NCBI RefSeq assembly: GCF_000003195.3
Contig: NC_012879.2
Location: 35,209,596 to 35,273,595, forward strand
DNA from: Sorghum bicolor
Taxonomy: Eukaryota > Streptophyta > Magnoliopsida > Poales > Poaceae
Length of the DNA stretch: 64,000 nt
Direction: 5' to 3'
Position 1 is the stretch's first letter. Each line of letters starts with the position of its first letter. The notes beneath the pieces are model-generated. The model was given only the letters and a program-made list of their open reading frames with translations, was not told the origin of the DNA and made no database searches. A program made the position numbers and the translations under genes. Below, piece after piece: positions 57,401 through 64,000 of this stretch.

Positions 57401-58208
57401 ACACAGGAAAATGGCTTGATGCATTGGCAGGCAGAACTCAATACTTTTTTTTGCTGAACATGTAGGAGAACTGCGTGTCATTGCATTAAAAAGAAGATAG
57501 TTTGTTATATCTAGTTTGTTAGTTTACATCTGCGCTGTTTTATGTATTGAAACTCCAACCCAGCCTAAGCATCTATCATTTAACAGCTTCTAGCAGGTAG
57601 AACTCAATATAGATTTGGAAAAGGGAATTCATGGATATTGTGCCACTATTATAATAAATGTAGCTCTGTCCAATTAACAAATCTGATATAAGCTTATGAT
57701 ACTGCAAATTTTGAGGCAAAATTATCGTTCATGAGCTAGCTGCTAGCCCATCATACATTGATACTTGTATATCATGATTTTACAAATATAAATATGAATA
57801 TAATTGCAAGTACGCGACTGTCATACCTGGGTTGTCATGTGACTTTTTTGCTTTCCAAAATGGCCCAATGTAGACTTTTCAAAAAAAAAGGGTCCAATAT
57901 AAACTGACTGATTTTGAGGCATTGAGCTTTATTACCCTCATGTGGTAGTAAATGAACATTTCCAGAGGTGATTTCGGGTGGTAATTATTTTTTTATGATG
58001 TTGATTCTCTAGGGAGGGTTTACATTTTTGTACTCTTATATTGCTTGGAAGTTTGTAGTTGCCTTTTCTGACCTATTTCATGATAATCATAACTAGGCTT
58101 TCTTGTAGGTATCTACAGGGACCAATGCCATCAATTATTAGACCAATAGGCGAGTATCACATTTTTAACACATACTTCTTTAGCAAACTTGAAACCATAA
58201 CAGCGAAG
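39402..58208 (+). CDS. Ulp1-family (C48) SUMO protease, OTS/ULP1C-D type, nine exons, 3' part beyond window
   Basis: Host gene. Exons: 39,402-39,680; 40,103-40,154; 41,774-41,847; 41,917-42,170; 43,846-43,894; 56,307-56,377; 56,571-56,600; 56,689-56,784; 58,109-58,208. All introns are GT-AG and phases join to one 335-codon frame. The N terminus is helical and charged (SLREKAQRLQGLL...LPDRGRKLRATL), as in plant OTS proteins. The C-terminal exons start the peptidase domain: YYPSREHLSSVEISSDDI, CLQPESLLSSPIMNFYI and EYHIFNTYFFSKL. The family removes SUMO from nuclear substrates and matures the SUMO precursor. The exons with catalytic His, Asp and Cys should follow but are absent up to 64,000. 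Introns 2, 4, 5, 8 and 9 carry retroelements, and intron 5 is 12.4 kb. Whether the gene is complete downstream is open. Confidence 0.8.
40677..41210 (-). mobile_element. 5'-truncated LINE in intron 2
   Basis: Minus-strand 3' end of a plant L1-type LINE. The frame reads SIQHLLIGCVFARQFWFYLL...WWEKV...AWNIWKHRNDCVFNG, the C-terminal zinc-finger and tail region of ORF2. It ends with the tail CAGCTCTCCTGCGTATTCG and a poly(A) (plus reading poly(T) at about 40,677-40,686). Confidence 0.8.
43000..43560 (-). mobile_element. LINE ORF2 fragment in intron 4
   Basis: Minus-strand piece of non-LTR reverse transcriptase: YHLVKWAKITKPKEKGSLG and LNITLLCKWWW (43,534-43,313), followed by decayed sequence resembling the zf-RVT region. 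No 3' tail is seen; it is truncated at both ends. Confidence 0.75.
43895..44642 (-). other. Intron 5, left part, with LINE/SINE tail
   Basis: Non-coding. A minus-strand retroposon tail lies at about 43,976-44,078 (plus reading TTTTTTCTCAAATATGCAGG..., then a CA-rich stretch), the same tail as at 40,677, 48,717, 54,880 and 57,444. Nothing else is recognised. Confidence 0.55.
44941..45150. repeat. 110-bp tandem duplication
   Basis: TTTGTCAAAGATGCCCCTCC recurs exactly 110 bp apart (44,957 and 45,067), as does the sequence around it, just upstream of the RT fragment. Confidence 0.8.
45130..46121 (+). pseudogene. Copia reverse transcriptase and start of RNase H (plus strand)
   Basis: Frame 45,130-45,948 has the Copia RT blocks HWRRAMEDEYAAL, DYYETFSPVV, QLDVKNSFLHGTL, LYGLKQAPR and the catalytic LLLYVDDIVLTAS (YVDD). 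A frameshift near 45,935 moves the continuation (ILARHGMSNCKPCSTPVD and YRSLVGALQYLTFTRPDI) to another frame, up to 46,121, where the LTR of the minus-strand Copia cuts it off. Confidence 0.85.
46122..46356 (-). repeat. LTR of the minus-strand Copia
   Basis: TGTAGAAGGGAATAG...ACATCCTAATA in plus reading, next to a purine-rich tract GCGGGCGGG (minus) that separates it from the RNase H stop. The minus-strand start reads TATTAGG, not TG. Its other LTR is not found. Confidence 0.6.
46357..48130 (-). pseudogene. Copia reverse transcriptase-RNase H (minus strand, one premature stop)
   Basis: RT at about 47,890-47,161: NWRAAMAEEYKALIDNGTW, VDYNEKFSPVVKPATIR, QLDVKNAFLHGNL and LLLYVDDIIIIAS (YVDD). 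TGA at 47,158-47,160 replaces an arginine codon in the conserved LSQRQYA context. The frame then continues through the hinge and RNase H (LTAYSDADWAGCPDTRRS, SSAEAEYRAVA and HTKHIEIDIHFVREKV) to the stop at 46,351. Similar to the pol fragments near 61,000-62,980. It lacks gag and integrase. Confidence 0.85.
48160..48370. repeat. 36-bp GC-rich minisatellite
   Basis: About five to six copies of a unit like GCGTTGATTGCGCTCGAGG plus CCCGGGGCTCGGGCGAG. The unit length is a multiple of three, so all frames stay open and give spurious repetitive ORFs on both strands. Confidence 0.8.
48558..49100 (-). other. Intron 5 between the two Copia elements
   Basis: Non-coding. A minus-strand LINE/SINE tail at 48,717-48,850 has its terminal motif (TATGTAGGAGAACTGCAC) duplicated. 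No gene. Confidence 0.5.
49101..49436 (-). repeat. 3' LTR of the TTAGA Copia
   Basis: TGTTGGCATG...CCCTGTCA (plus reading). Copy of 53,599-53,934. The RNase H stop at 49,434 overlaps its inner edge. Confidence 0.9.
49437..49790 (-). pseudogene. RNase H C-terminal part of the TTAGA Copia
   Basis: Minus-strand frame with TQALWLSRLLAELLG, MDSKSALALAKNPVFHEKS, KHIRIKYHFLR and STTDQLADILTKSLG, the C-terminal half of Copia RNase H. The N-terminal half and the end of RT are missing: the sequence passes within a few codons from EEGEVEAFH of RT to the RNase H middle, so roughly 0.8-1 kb has been deleted. Confidence 0.85.
49791..50847 (-). pseudogene. Reverse transcriptase of the TTAGA Copia (C-terminal deletion)
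   Basis: Minus-strand frame with WRAAMEQELASVEQNSTW, DDAFAPVARMESVR, HMDVKSAFLNGDL and LYGLRQAPRAWNAKLDG. A frameshift near 49,850 precedes the catalytic VYVDDLIITG (YVDD), which is present, but the rest of RT is deleted. The N-terminal portion is a low-complexity linker from integrase. Confidence 0.85.
50848..51540 (-). pseudogene. Integrase of the TTAGA Copia
   Basis: Minus-strand frame with the Copia integrase core: FLLMVDDASRFMWVALL (first Asp), LRTDNGEEF (second Asp) and HLPQQNGVVERRNQTV (Glu). The C-terminal part has KVFGCVAYVK and GVFIGYAEGAKAYRI. It ends at TGA 50,848-50,850 (GRGWD). The preceding region has TAG near 51,558 and a frameshift near 51,635, between the zinc finger and the core. 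Confidence 0.85.
51541..52721 (-). pseudogene. Gag C-terminus and protease of the TTAGA Copia
   Basis: Minus-strand frame continuing gag after TAG at 52,722. It has the zinc knuckle CLNCRRPGHWAKDC, the protease motif WYLDSGATHHMTG (active-site DSG), and the pre-integrase segment DWLWHERFGHLNFEALHQL. The frame is lost near 51,635. Confidence 0.85.
52722..53561 (-). pseudogene. Gag of the TTAGA Copia
   Basis: ATG at 53,561 (MSTSSQRARVAQ), 24 bp after the primer site; longer starts would lie in the LTR. An Ala-rich and Arg/Ser-rich N terminus is followed by a UBN2-type gag core: LTKSNYHEWSTLMRLKMQA, WDSIAAARIG and LRKEWENLSFHPGEHIEDF. TAG at 52,722-52,724 ends the frame after RATPRKYA, where glutamine would fit. 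Confidence 0.85.
53599..53934 (-). repeat. 5' LTR of the TTAGA Copia
   Basis: 336 bp, TGTTGGCATG...CCCTGTCA, five differences from the 3' LTR; the primer site follows on the minus strand. Confidence 0.9.
54611..54937 (+). mobile_element. tRNA-derived SINE with LINE-type tail
   Basis: The head resembles a tRNA gene: TGGTATCAGAGCTAGAGG, then a B-box-like GTTCGAATCC at 54,633-54,642. The 3' end TTCTTAATATAATGATACA plus CTCTCCTGCGTCTTCGAG and A8 matches the tails of the LINE pieces at 40,677, 43,976, 48,717 and 57,444. SINEs that share a tail with a LINE are known from maize. Confidence 0.65.
55220..56070. mobile_element. Putative non-autonomous DNA transposon in intron 5
   Basis: Inverted-repeat-like ends: GGTGTTTGGTTAGG at 55,273 against CCTAAACCAAACACAACC at 56,052-56,069, with an additional similar GTTTGGTT at 55,225. 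Between them is GC-rich sequence without a conserved protein. Ends and duplications are not clean. Confidence 0.4.
56307..58208 (+). CDS. SUMO-protease exons 6-9, start of the C48 peptidase domain
   Basis: Exon 6 (56,307-56,377) encodes EEVVVLDGDTPHLES; exon 7 (56,571-56,600) has only 30 nt. Exon 8 carries DDIRCLQPESLLSSPIMNF, the region before the substrate-binding strand of Ulp1 enzymes. Exon 9 carries the YLQ...YHIFNTYFF segment that precedes the catalytic histidine. Splice phases fit exactly (2, 2, 2, 0). No mutation breaks the frame, so at least this part looks under selection. Confidence 0.8.
56785..58108 (+). other. Intron 8
   Basis: 1.3 kb, AT-rich, no coding content. A minus-strand retroposon tail lies at about 57,444-57,500 (TGTAGGAGAACTGCGTGTCATT). 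Confidence 0.6.
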
Positions 58209-58379
58209 GTAACTTTTTTGTATGGAACTTTTTACTTAATGATTTCCTTACTTTCTTGTTAAAGTTAAAAATATATGTTCTGTCTCTTTTGCTTGACAGT
58301 GTATTCTAGTACATATTCCACATTCTATGAGAATGAACATCTAAACCCAGATGATTCTCCAAGATAAATGGATTTTAAT

Positions 58380-58722
58380 CCAGGAATAGCAAACATCACA
58401 ACCAAGGGATTTACTAATGCACAGAATTAGGGAACATCTCACACCCAATATTGGGGGGTGGGGGGGGGTGGGGTGTGCGTGACTTCCACATATATAGTCA
58501 AAGTACAACTTCGAGTACAAGTCACATGATATACATGTGTTAGACTATACATATATCTATTGCCAGCCCGCAGTCACTGGCACAGCGGTAGGGAACTAGA
58601 CGCATAGACTGGACCTGAAGTCACTACATGTAGTCCCTTAGTCATGATGTTTGCGAACCGATGTGTGGAGGGGACATGGAGCATGCGGACTTGCCCCAAA
58701 GCATCCTTCTCACGTGATAGAT
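58380..58722 (-). mobile_element. Copia 3' end: RNase H tail and LTR
   Basis: Minus-strand RNase H end (LHVPSTHRFANIMTKGL, about 58,722-58,625), purine tract GCGGGCTGG near 58,566, then LTR-like sequence down to about 58,400 containing a G-rich run (58,453-58,475). Similar to the 46,122-46,700 element. Confidence 0.6.
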
Positions 58723-58859
58723 ATATACAACAAGTGTATAGATATATATAGCAAGTGTATATTAGGCAAGTCCACTGATAGAAAATGATTTTCACTAACT
58801 GGGCTAACCCTAAACAGGGTAGCCATATAATTCCATACATGGGCCTAGATTACTCATAC

Positions 58860-60390
58860 TCCAATAGCCCCCCGCAGTCTGAACTACCAGCGCAACGGAG
58901 TTGCAGACTGGAGTTGCAGCGGAGTAGGCGTGGCCGGCGGAGAGGAGACCACCGGTGGTGGCGGTGGCGACGGTGGAGGAGACACCACTGGTGGCGACCG
59001 AGGCAGGGGCGTCGCCGACAAATGAGAGGCCACCCCCGATGGCGGAGGAGGGACCGCCCGCGCCCGGCGCTGGTAGACGTGCACCGGCTGGGCGAAGCAC
59101 GCCGGGGGCGCAACAGGCACCGGCTGGGTGCAGGGTGCCGGAGGAACGGACACCGGCGTCCCTGGGCCCGTGATAGGTGTTGTGGCAAGAACCACTCGGA
59201 GGGGCGTGGCCACCGGACCCGTGTAAGGCACCGAGTCGGGGGCCGCACCGGCGGGCGGCGAGCCGGGACACGATGCCGGCGAAGACCTCGGTGGAGCAGG
59301 ACCTGCAGGAAATAGTAAAGGTGGCTGGGCCACCGGGTCAGCGGGACACGACGAGAAGAAGTCGAGGTCAGGGGCGGAAGCCGGTGTGGTGGTGGTGGAG
59401 AAAGGGAAGACAGACTCATCAAACACCACATGGCGAGAGATGAGGACCCGACGAGAGGTGAGATCATAGCACCGGTACCCCTTGTGGTCCGGGGAGTATC
59501 CGACGAAGACACATAGAGTCGAACGGGGTGCCAACTTGTGGGGAGCAGTGGCTGTGGTGTTAGGGTAGCATGCACACCCGAAGACACGAAGGTGGTCGTA
59601 CCGAGGAGGGATGCCGAAGAGAGCATGGTGAGGCGTGGGAGCTAGGCAGGCAACGGAAGGAAGGCGGTTAAGGAGATAGGTGGAGCTGTGGAGGCTCTCG
59701 GGCTAGAAGCGCGTAGGGAGCGATGCCTGAAGAAGGAGGGTGCACATGGTCTCGGTGGTGGTGCGAATCATGCGCTCAGCCTTGCTGTTCCGAGGGGAGG
59801 TGTACGGGCAAGACATGCGCAACTGGACACCGTAAGATTGAAAGAAGGCATGAGAGGCAGAGTTATCGAACTCTCGACCATTGTCGCACTGGACGGCCTT
59901 GATGGTGAGGCCGAACTGTGTGGACACCCAAGCGAAGAAGTGGAGGAGCGTGGGAAAAGCATCAGACTTGGCACGTAAAGGAAAGGTCCAAGAATAATGT
60001 GAAAAATCATCGACCACCATAAGAAAGTATTTGTAACAAGAGTTGCTGAAGACAGGAGAAGTCCATAGGTCACAGTGAATAAGATCAAACATACGAGTAG
60101 TATGGGAGGAAGAAGGAGAAGGAAGACGAACATGACGGCCCAGCTGACACGCATGACACAAGTTCTCCTCGTGAGCTCGAGGGCACTGAATGTTGGAACT
60201 ACGACTCAGCTACGTCAAGGCATCATGACCAGGATGGCCGAGACGACGGTGCCAAATAGTGGAGGAAGGGGTGGTGGCAAAAGCAACTGACAAAGCAGGA
60301 GGCGAGGAAGAAGACGTAGTTGGAAAGCGAAGAGTGCTCTGCACTACTTCCACGGCACCCCTCGCGGTCGCTCCATCACCGGCCGATGTT
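58860..60390 (-). pseudogene. Copia integrase and proline-rich linker (minus strand)
   Basis: Minus-strand frames 60,161-59,703 and 59,626-58,850. The integrase core has MVVDDFSHYSWTFPL (first Asp), VQCDNGREF (second Asp) and SPRNSKAERMIRTT (Glu), preceded by the finger CHACQLGRH. The C-terminal part has PRSTLCVFVGYSPDHKGYRC, followed by a long Pro/Ser/Thr-rich linker. It ends at a purine tract and an LTR start near 58,863. RT and RNase H are deleted between linker and LTR. Stop near 59,703; frameshift near 59,600. Confidence 0.8.
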
Positions 60391-60399
60391 GAGCAGCCG

Positions 60400-61204
60400 T
60401 GACACTGAGCTCATTTGGAGGAGCTCACTGAGGACCCAACCATCCTACAGCTTGGCTCGGTCCTAGCACCTGCTCCGGCTCAGCCTGCTCCGGCTGGCCC
60501 TCCGCCCCTACGGGTCTACACTCAGCGACTTGTTGCTCCTGCACAGGAGCGTGCTGGTGCTCCAACACCAAATTCCGAGCCGCCATCTCCACCAGTGCTT
60601 GAGCTTCCACAGCCGGCACCCGCTGTGGTGGGGCTCCGACCCCACCACCTTCCCCGCCGCCTACTACCTCTAGCCGAACAGTGACACGCCTCCAGACGGG
60701 CTCGCTGAAGCTTGTGGACAGATATGGCTTCCCACCGGCAGCTCATGATGTCACCACCTCCACCGCCTCGCAAGTTCCCCGTGACTACGGGGGGTCTTGC
60801 CAACCCCAGTGGCGCGCGGCTATGGCTGACGAGTACAAGGCGCTCATCGACAACAACACCTGGTGCCTCGTTCCCCGTCCGCTCGGTGCAAACGTGGTCA
60901 CCGGCAAGTGGATCTTCACGCATAAGTTCCACTCTGATGGCACCCTGGCTCGCCACAAGGCTCGCTGGGTCGTTCGTGGCTTCACCCAGCGCCACAGCGT
61001 CGACTACGACGAGACCTTCAACCCCGTCGTCAAGCCTTCTACCATTCGGGGTGGCCTCAGCATCACGGCCTCTCGACAGTGGCCTATCTACCAGCTGGAC
61101 GTGAAGAACGCCTTCACGGCCATCTGAATGAGACGGTCTACTGTCAGCAGGCCCCCGGCTTCGTCGACCCGCCACGCCCTGACGCTGTCTGCCTCATTCA
61201 GTGT
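60400..61204 (+). pseudogene. Copia linker and reverse transcriptase, first part (plus strand)
   Basis: Plus-strand proline-rich linker (60,415-60,684), then RT: WRAAMADEYKALIDNNTW, VDYDETFNPVVKPSTIR and YQLDVKNAF, with a frameshift after 61,115 (continuing HLNETVYCQQAPGFVDPP). The frame is interrupted at about 61,205 by the hAT-like insertion. It joins 58,860-60,390 in divergent orientation. Confidence 0.8.
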
Positions 61205-61205
61205 T

Positions 61206-62054
61206 CACTCGGGCTGGACAGTTTTAACACGAAAACCGTAAACCAAACCGAGCCGAACCGAACCGAACTGAAGTCTCGGTTTTTTCGGTTTTCGGTTCCT
61301 AAATTTGTAAACTTCGGCGTACGGTGTCTGCTTCGGTTTTCAAACTCCAGCAACCGAACAACCGAAGGCACCAAATTTATCTCCTCTGTGCACTACTCAC
61401 TTCCATCCCTTCCTCCCACCTTGGCCCATATTGGCCCAACCCAACCTCGCAGTTGCAGCCCATCTCACAAACACATGAGCCTTATCCGTAGGAGCTCTCA
61501 TCCCAGTCTATCTTCGGACAACGTTCATTTGTTCCGACAAAAACAACTACAGCGACGGCGCCGATGCCAGGGGCAGGATGCGGGGTTGTAGCAGTCGACG
61601 AGGCATCCCATGGGCGGCGCGCGCGATGTAAGCGAGCCTGCGAGCGGTGGTGCGCGCAGGCGAGGCGAGGTCTTAGCGGCGGCGGCACGAGCGCGAGGCG
61701 AGGTCGGGGCTTCAACGGCACGAGCGCGAGGCGAGGTTAGGGTTTCGGCTGCGCGACCATGATCATGAGGCATGCTATGCTAGTAGCGACTACGCGAGCA
61801 ACGTAGTGAGCGATGGACTCTGCGGATTTGTTCTTCCCTGTTCTGGCGTTTTTCTTTGCCCTTTCGATTTGTTCTTCGTTCTCAGTTCGGTTGGATCGGT
61901 TAAACTGAAAAACCGAACCGAGTAGGCCGAAGCCGAACTCGTCGGTTTTTGATTCTATAGAACACCGATCGGTTGCTGATTTCTAGAAACCGAAGTTCAT
62001 AGCAACCGAACAAACCGAACCGACTGGTCGGTTAAAACCGAATGCCCACTCTGA
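61206..62054. mobile_element. hAT-like non-autonomous element inside Copia RT
   Basis: About 850 bp with many AACCGAACCGAA and CGGTTTTCGGTT repeats at both ends in inverted orientation, and an internal GC-rich part. The flanks GTTCACTC (61,203-61,210) and GTTCACAC (62,055-62,062) look like an 8-bp duplication with one mismatch. Removing the insert joins RT sequence on both sides (CLIQCS | YSLKQAPWAW). Confidence 0.6.
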
Positions 62055-62980
62055 GTTCACACTATAGCCTCAAGCAGGCCCCTTGGGCGTGGCACCAGCG
62101 CTTCACCACGTTCCTTTGACAGCTCGGCTTCGTGGCATCTGCCACCGATGCCTCCCTCTTCATCTTCATTGAGGGCAATTCTACAGCCTACTTACTGCTG
62201 TATGTCGACGACATCGTCCTCACTGCTTCCTCAGATGCTCTGCTTCGCCGACTCATCGACCGACTTCATTCTGAGTTTGCCATGACAGACCTTGGGGAAA
62301 TACATCACTTCCTGGGGATATCTGTCACTTGCTCCTCTGATGGTATCTTCCTCAGCCAGCGGCAGTATGCTGTCGACCTTCAGAAGGCGGGCATGGCTGA
62401 GTGTCACTCAACATCAACACCTGTTGACTCTCGTGCCAAGCTCTCTGCCACGGAGGGTGCTCCCGTCGCCAACCCCGCCGCGTACCCGAGTCTTGCAGGC
62501 TCTCTTCAGTACTTGACGCTCACCTGCCCTGACCTGGCATATGCTGTGCAGCAAGCGTGCCTGTTCATGCATGACTCGCGTGAGCCTCACCTCGCGTTGA
62601 TCAAGCTCATCCTTCAGTACGTGAAGAGCACACTATCGGCTGGTCTTCATATTGGCAGTGGACCTGTTGACAAGCTGATTGCATACTCCGATGCTAACTG
62701 CTGACAAGCTGATTGCATACTCTGATGCTAACTGGGCAGGGTGCCCAGACTCCCGCCGCTCCACATCAGGCTTCTGTGTCTTCCTCGGCGACAGTCTGGT
62801 GTCCTGGTCCTCCAAACGGCAAGCCACCGTCTCACGGTCCAGAGCGGAGGCCGAGTATCGGGCTGTTGCTCATGTGGTCGCAGAATGTTGTTGGCTTCAA
62901 CAACTCCTTCAGGAACTTCATGTTCCTTTGCAGGTCGACATAGTCGTTTACTGTGACAACATCAACGCAGGTCGTACATA
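62055..62980 (+). pseudogene. Copia reverse transcriptase second part and RNase H (plus strand)
   Basis: YSLKQAPWAWHQRF, catalytic LLLYVDDIVLTAS (YVDD), FAMTDLGEIHHFLGI and LTCPDLAYAVQQACLFMHD; then RNase H IAYSDANWAGCPDSRRSTS and AEAEYRAVAHVVAECCW, ending near 62,980. A 34-bp tandem duplication (62,668-62,735) shifts the frame at the start of RNase H. Confidence 0.85.
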
Positions 62981-62984
62981 AAGA

Positions 62985-63620
62985 AGCAAACCTACTGAAT
63001 GGTGTAGGTGAGGTCTGGTTGAGTCAGAGTGAGGTATTGTAGAGCGTGTGCAAGTCTTTGGTACTGTAAGGGGCCTCGACAGGAGCACCGTCAATCGCGG
63101 ACAGCTTGTCCCGAGAGTTAGTGTACTATCGTTGGGACAGGAGGCGGCTGTCAGAGGAGCATGTGACGGAGATGCCGAGTAAGTGGTGGATAGCACCATG
63201 GTTCATCATGGTGAACTCGGAGCTGAGCTGGTCGGTGATGCGCCGCAGGAGGGTTAGGGAAGATGCCATCAAGACGATGTCGGTGACGTAGAGCAGTAGG
63301 TAGGCGACATCATCTTCATCTTTATAAATAAAGAGACGTGTCAGATTTTGTCGTCATGAAGCTGTGGTTGCAGATGTACGAAGCAAACACTAGTGCCATG
63401 CTTGACGAGCCTGCTTGAGACCGTACAAGGCCCGAAGGGTCAACAAAACCGGACGGCTACTGGTAGTAGACAGTCTCCACAAGGTTTGCCATGAAGAAAG
63501 GCTTTATTCATGTTGAGCTAATGAATAGGCTAGTCCCATGATGAATAGGCTAGTCCACGATGTAGCAATGCTAAGCATGGCACAAATGGTGGCTGACATG
63601 ACTACCGGGCTAAACTTTTG
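62985..63620 (-). pseudogene. Copia reverse transcriptase remnant (minus strand)
   Basis: Strongly decayed minus-strand RT: FSPVVMSATICAMLSIATS near 63,620-63,560, then broken pieces matching SISVTCSSDS-like and YLTLTQPDLTY-like sequence down to about 62,990. Many frameshifts. Confidence 0.6.
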
Positions 63621-63942
63621 TCCATGGCGAGGTCTTGGACGTTGAAGGCGATGGATCCAAGAAGTCAATTGTGGATGGAGGAATCGTCCATGACCGGACC
63701 CACTGGGGATCATTGGTGTTGGTCGGTACAGTTCTGTCAATGTGGTTGCGAAGGCCAAACTTCCCCAGCAGGGACTTGAAGAAGGGCACCCACTTATGGA
63801 AGTTGGGATGTTTTAGCTTGAGGATGATAGGAACATGAGAGCATACAACAATTGTTGTGTAGGTAGCGACAATGATTGGCGTGTTGGGGAGATGGCTCAA
63901 GGCGCCGCTAGTGGCAGAGGAGGCCATGGAGTTAGTGGACAT
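63610..63942 (-). pseudogene. Copia Gag N-terminus (minus strand)
   Basis: MSTNSMASSATSGALSHLPN start at 63,942; LKLKHPNFHKWVPFFKSLLG is the start of a UBN2-type Copia Gag. It passes directly into RT remnant at about 63,615, so most of gag, protease and integrase has been deleted. Sequence right of 63,942 is leader; the 5' LTR would lie beyond the window. Confidence 0.65.
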
Positions 63943-64000
63943 GGCAGGAAGACGCGGGAGAGGTGCGTGGGGCTCGTGGACACGTGTGTGCGGAGGAGAT

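Overview
The window looks like repeat-rich chromosomal DNA of a grass, probably a panicoid (sorghum/sugarcane-like). The evidence is the dense nest of Athila-like and Tat-like Ty3/gypsy elements, Tourist-type and GGCC-TGTTTAGTT-type MITEs, grass-type LINE/SINE tails, and a single host gene with plant splice sites. There is no bacterial or organellar character and no CRISPR array. Species assignment is inference.

Bases 1-38,404 are a matryoshka of LTR retrotransposons. The oldest visible layer is a Tat-like fragment, T3 (37,784-38,404, minus). A second Tat-like element, T2 (30,406-37,783, plus), is inserted in it. T2 shows the 3' end of pol, an antisense accessory gene with its own TATA box, and a 1,053-bp 3' LTR. 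A third Tat-like element, T1 (minus, same family as T3), is inserted in the T2 integrase gene; its 5' LTR is 29,690-30,405, with gag at 27,071-29,643 and pol at 5,677-9,137. T1 is split by two complete Athila-like elements: R2 (9,138-17,674, minus, 1,352-bp LTRs, duplication ATCAT) and R3 (17,761-27,070, plus, LTRs of 1,214 and 1,234 bp, duplication ATCGT). R3 carries an extra ORF behind integrase with its own TATA box. At the left edge lies R1 (1-5,673, minus), an Athila-like element with gag and two tandem protease domains but no reverse transcriptase or integrase.

Bases 39,402-58,208 hold the only recognisable host gene: nine exons on the plus strand, 335 codons, encoding the N-terminal part of a Ulp1-family (C48) SUMO protease of the plant OTS/ULP1C-D type. 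The exons carrying the catalytic His/Asp/Cys are not in the window. A MITE inside another MITE sits about 70 bp upstream of the start codon. The introns are loaded with retroelements. Intron 5 is 12.4 kb and holds a chimeric Copia (44,643-48,557, GTAAT), a complete Copia (49,101-53,934, TTAGA), a tRNA-derived SINE with a LINE tail, and LINE fragments. Intron 9, beyond 58,208, is filled by at least three Copia fragments in alternating orientation plus a hAT-like insertion.

Recurring themes are as follows. Polypurine tracts are duplicated around the 3' modules of R2, R3 and T2. A GGGCGGGCGCCC module repeats at 21-bp spacing upstream of TATA boxes in two LTR families and in an internal promoter. 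Accessory ORFs have private promoters. Reading frames are mostly broken by single premature stops of the C-to-T type, as expected from cytosine deamination in silenced repeats.
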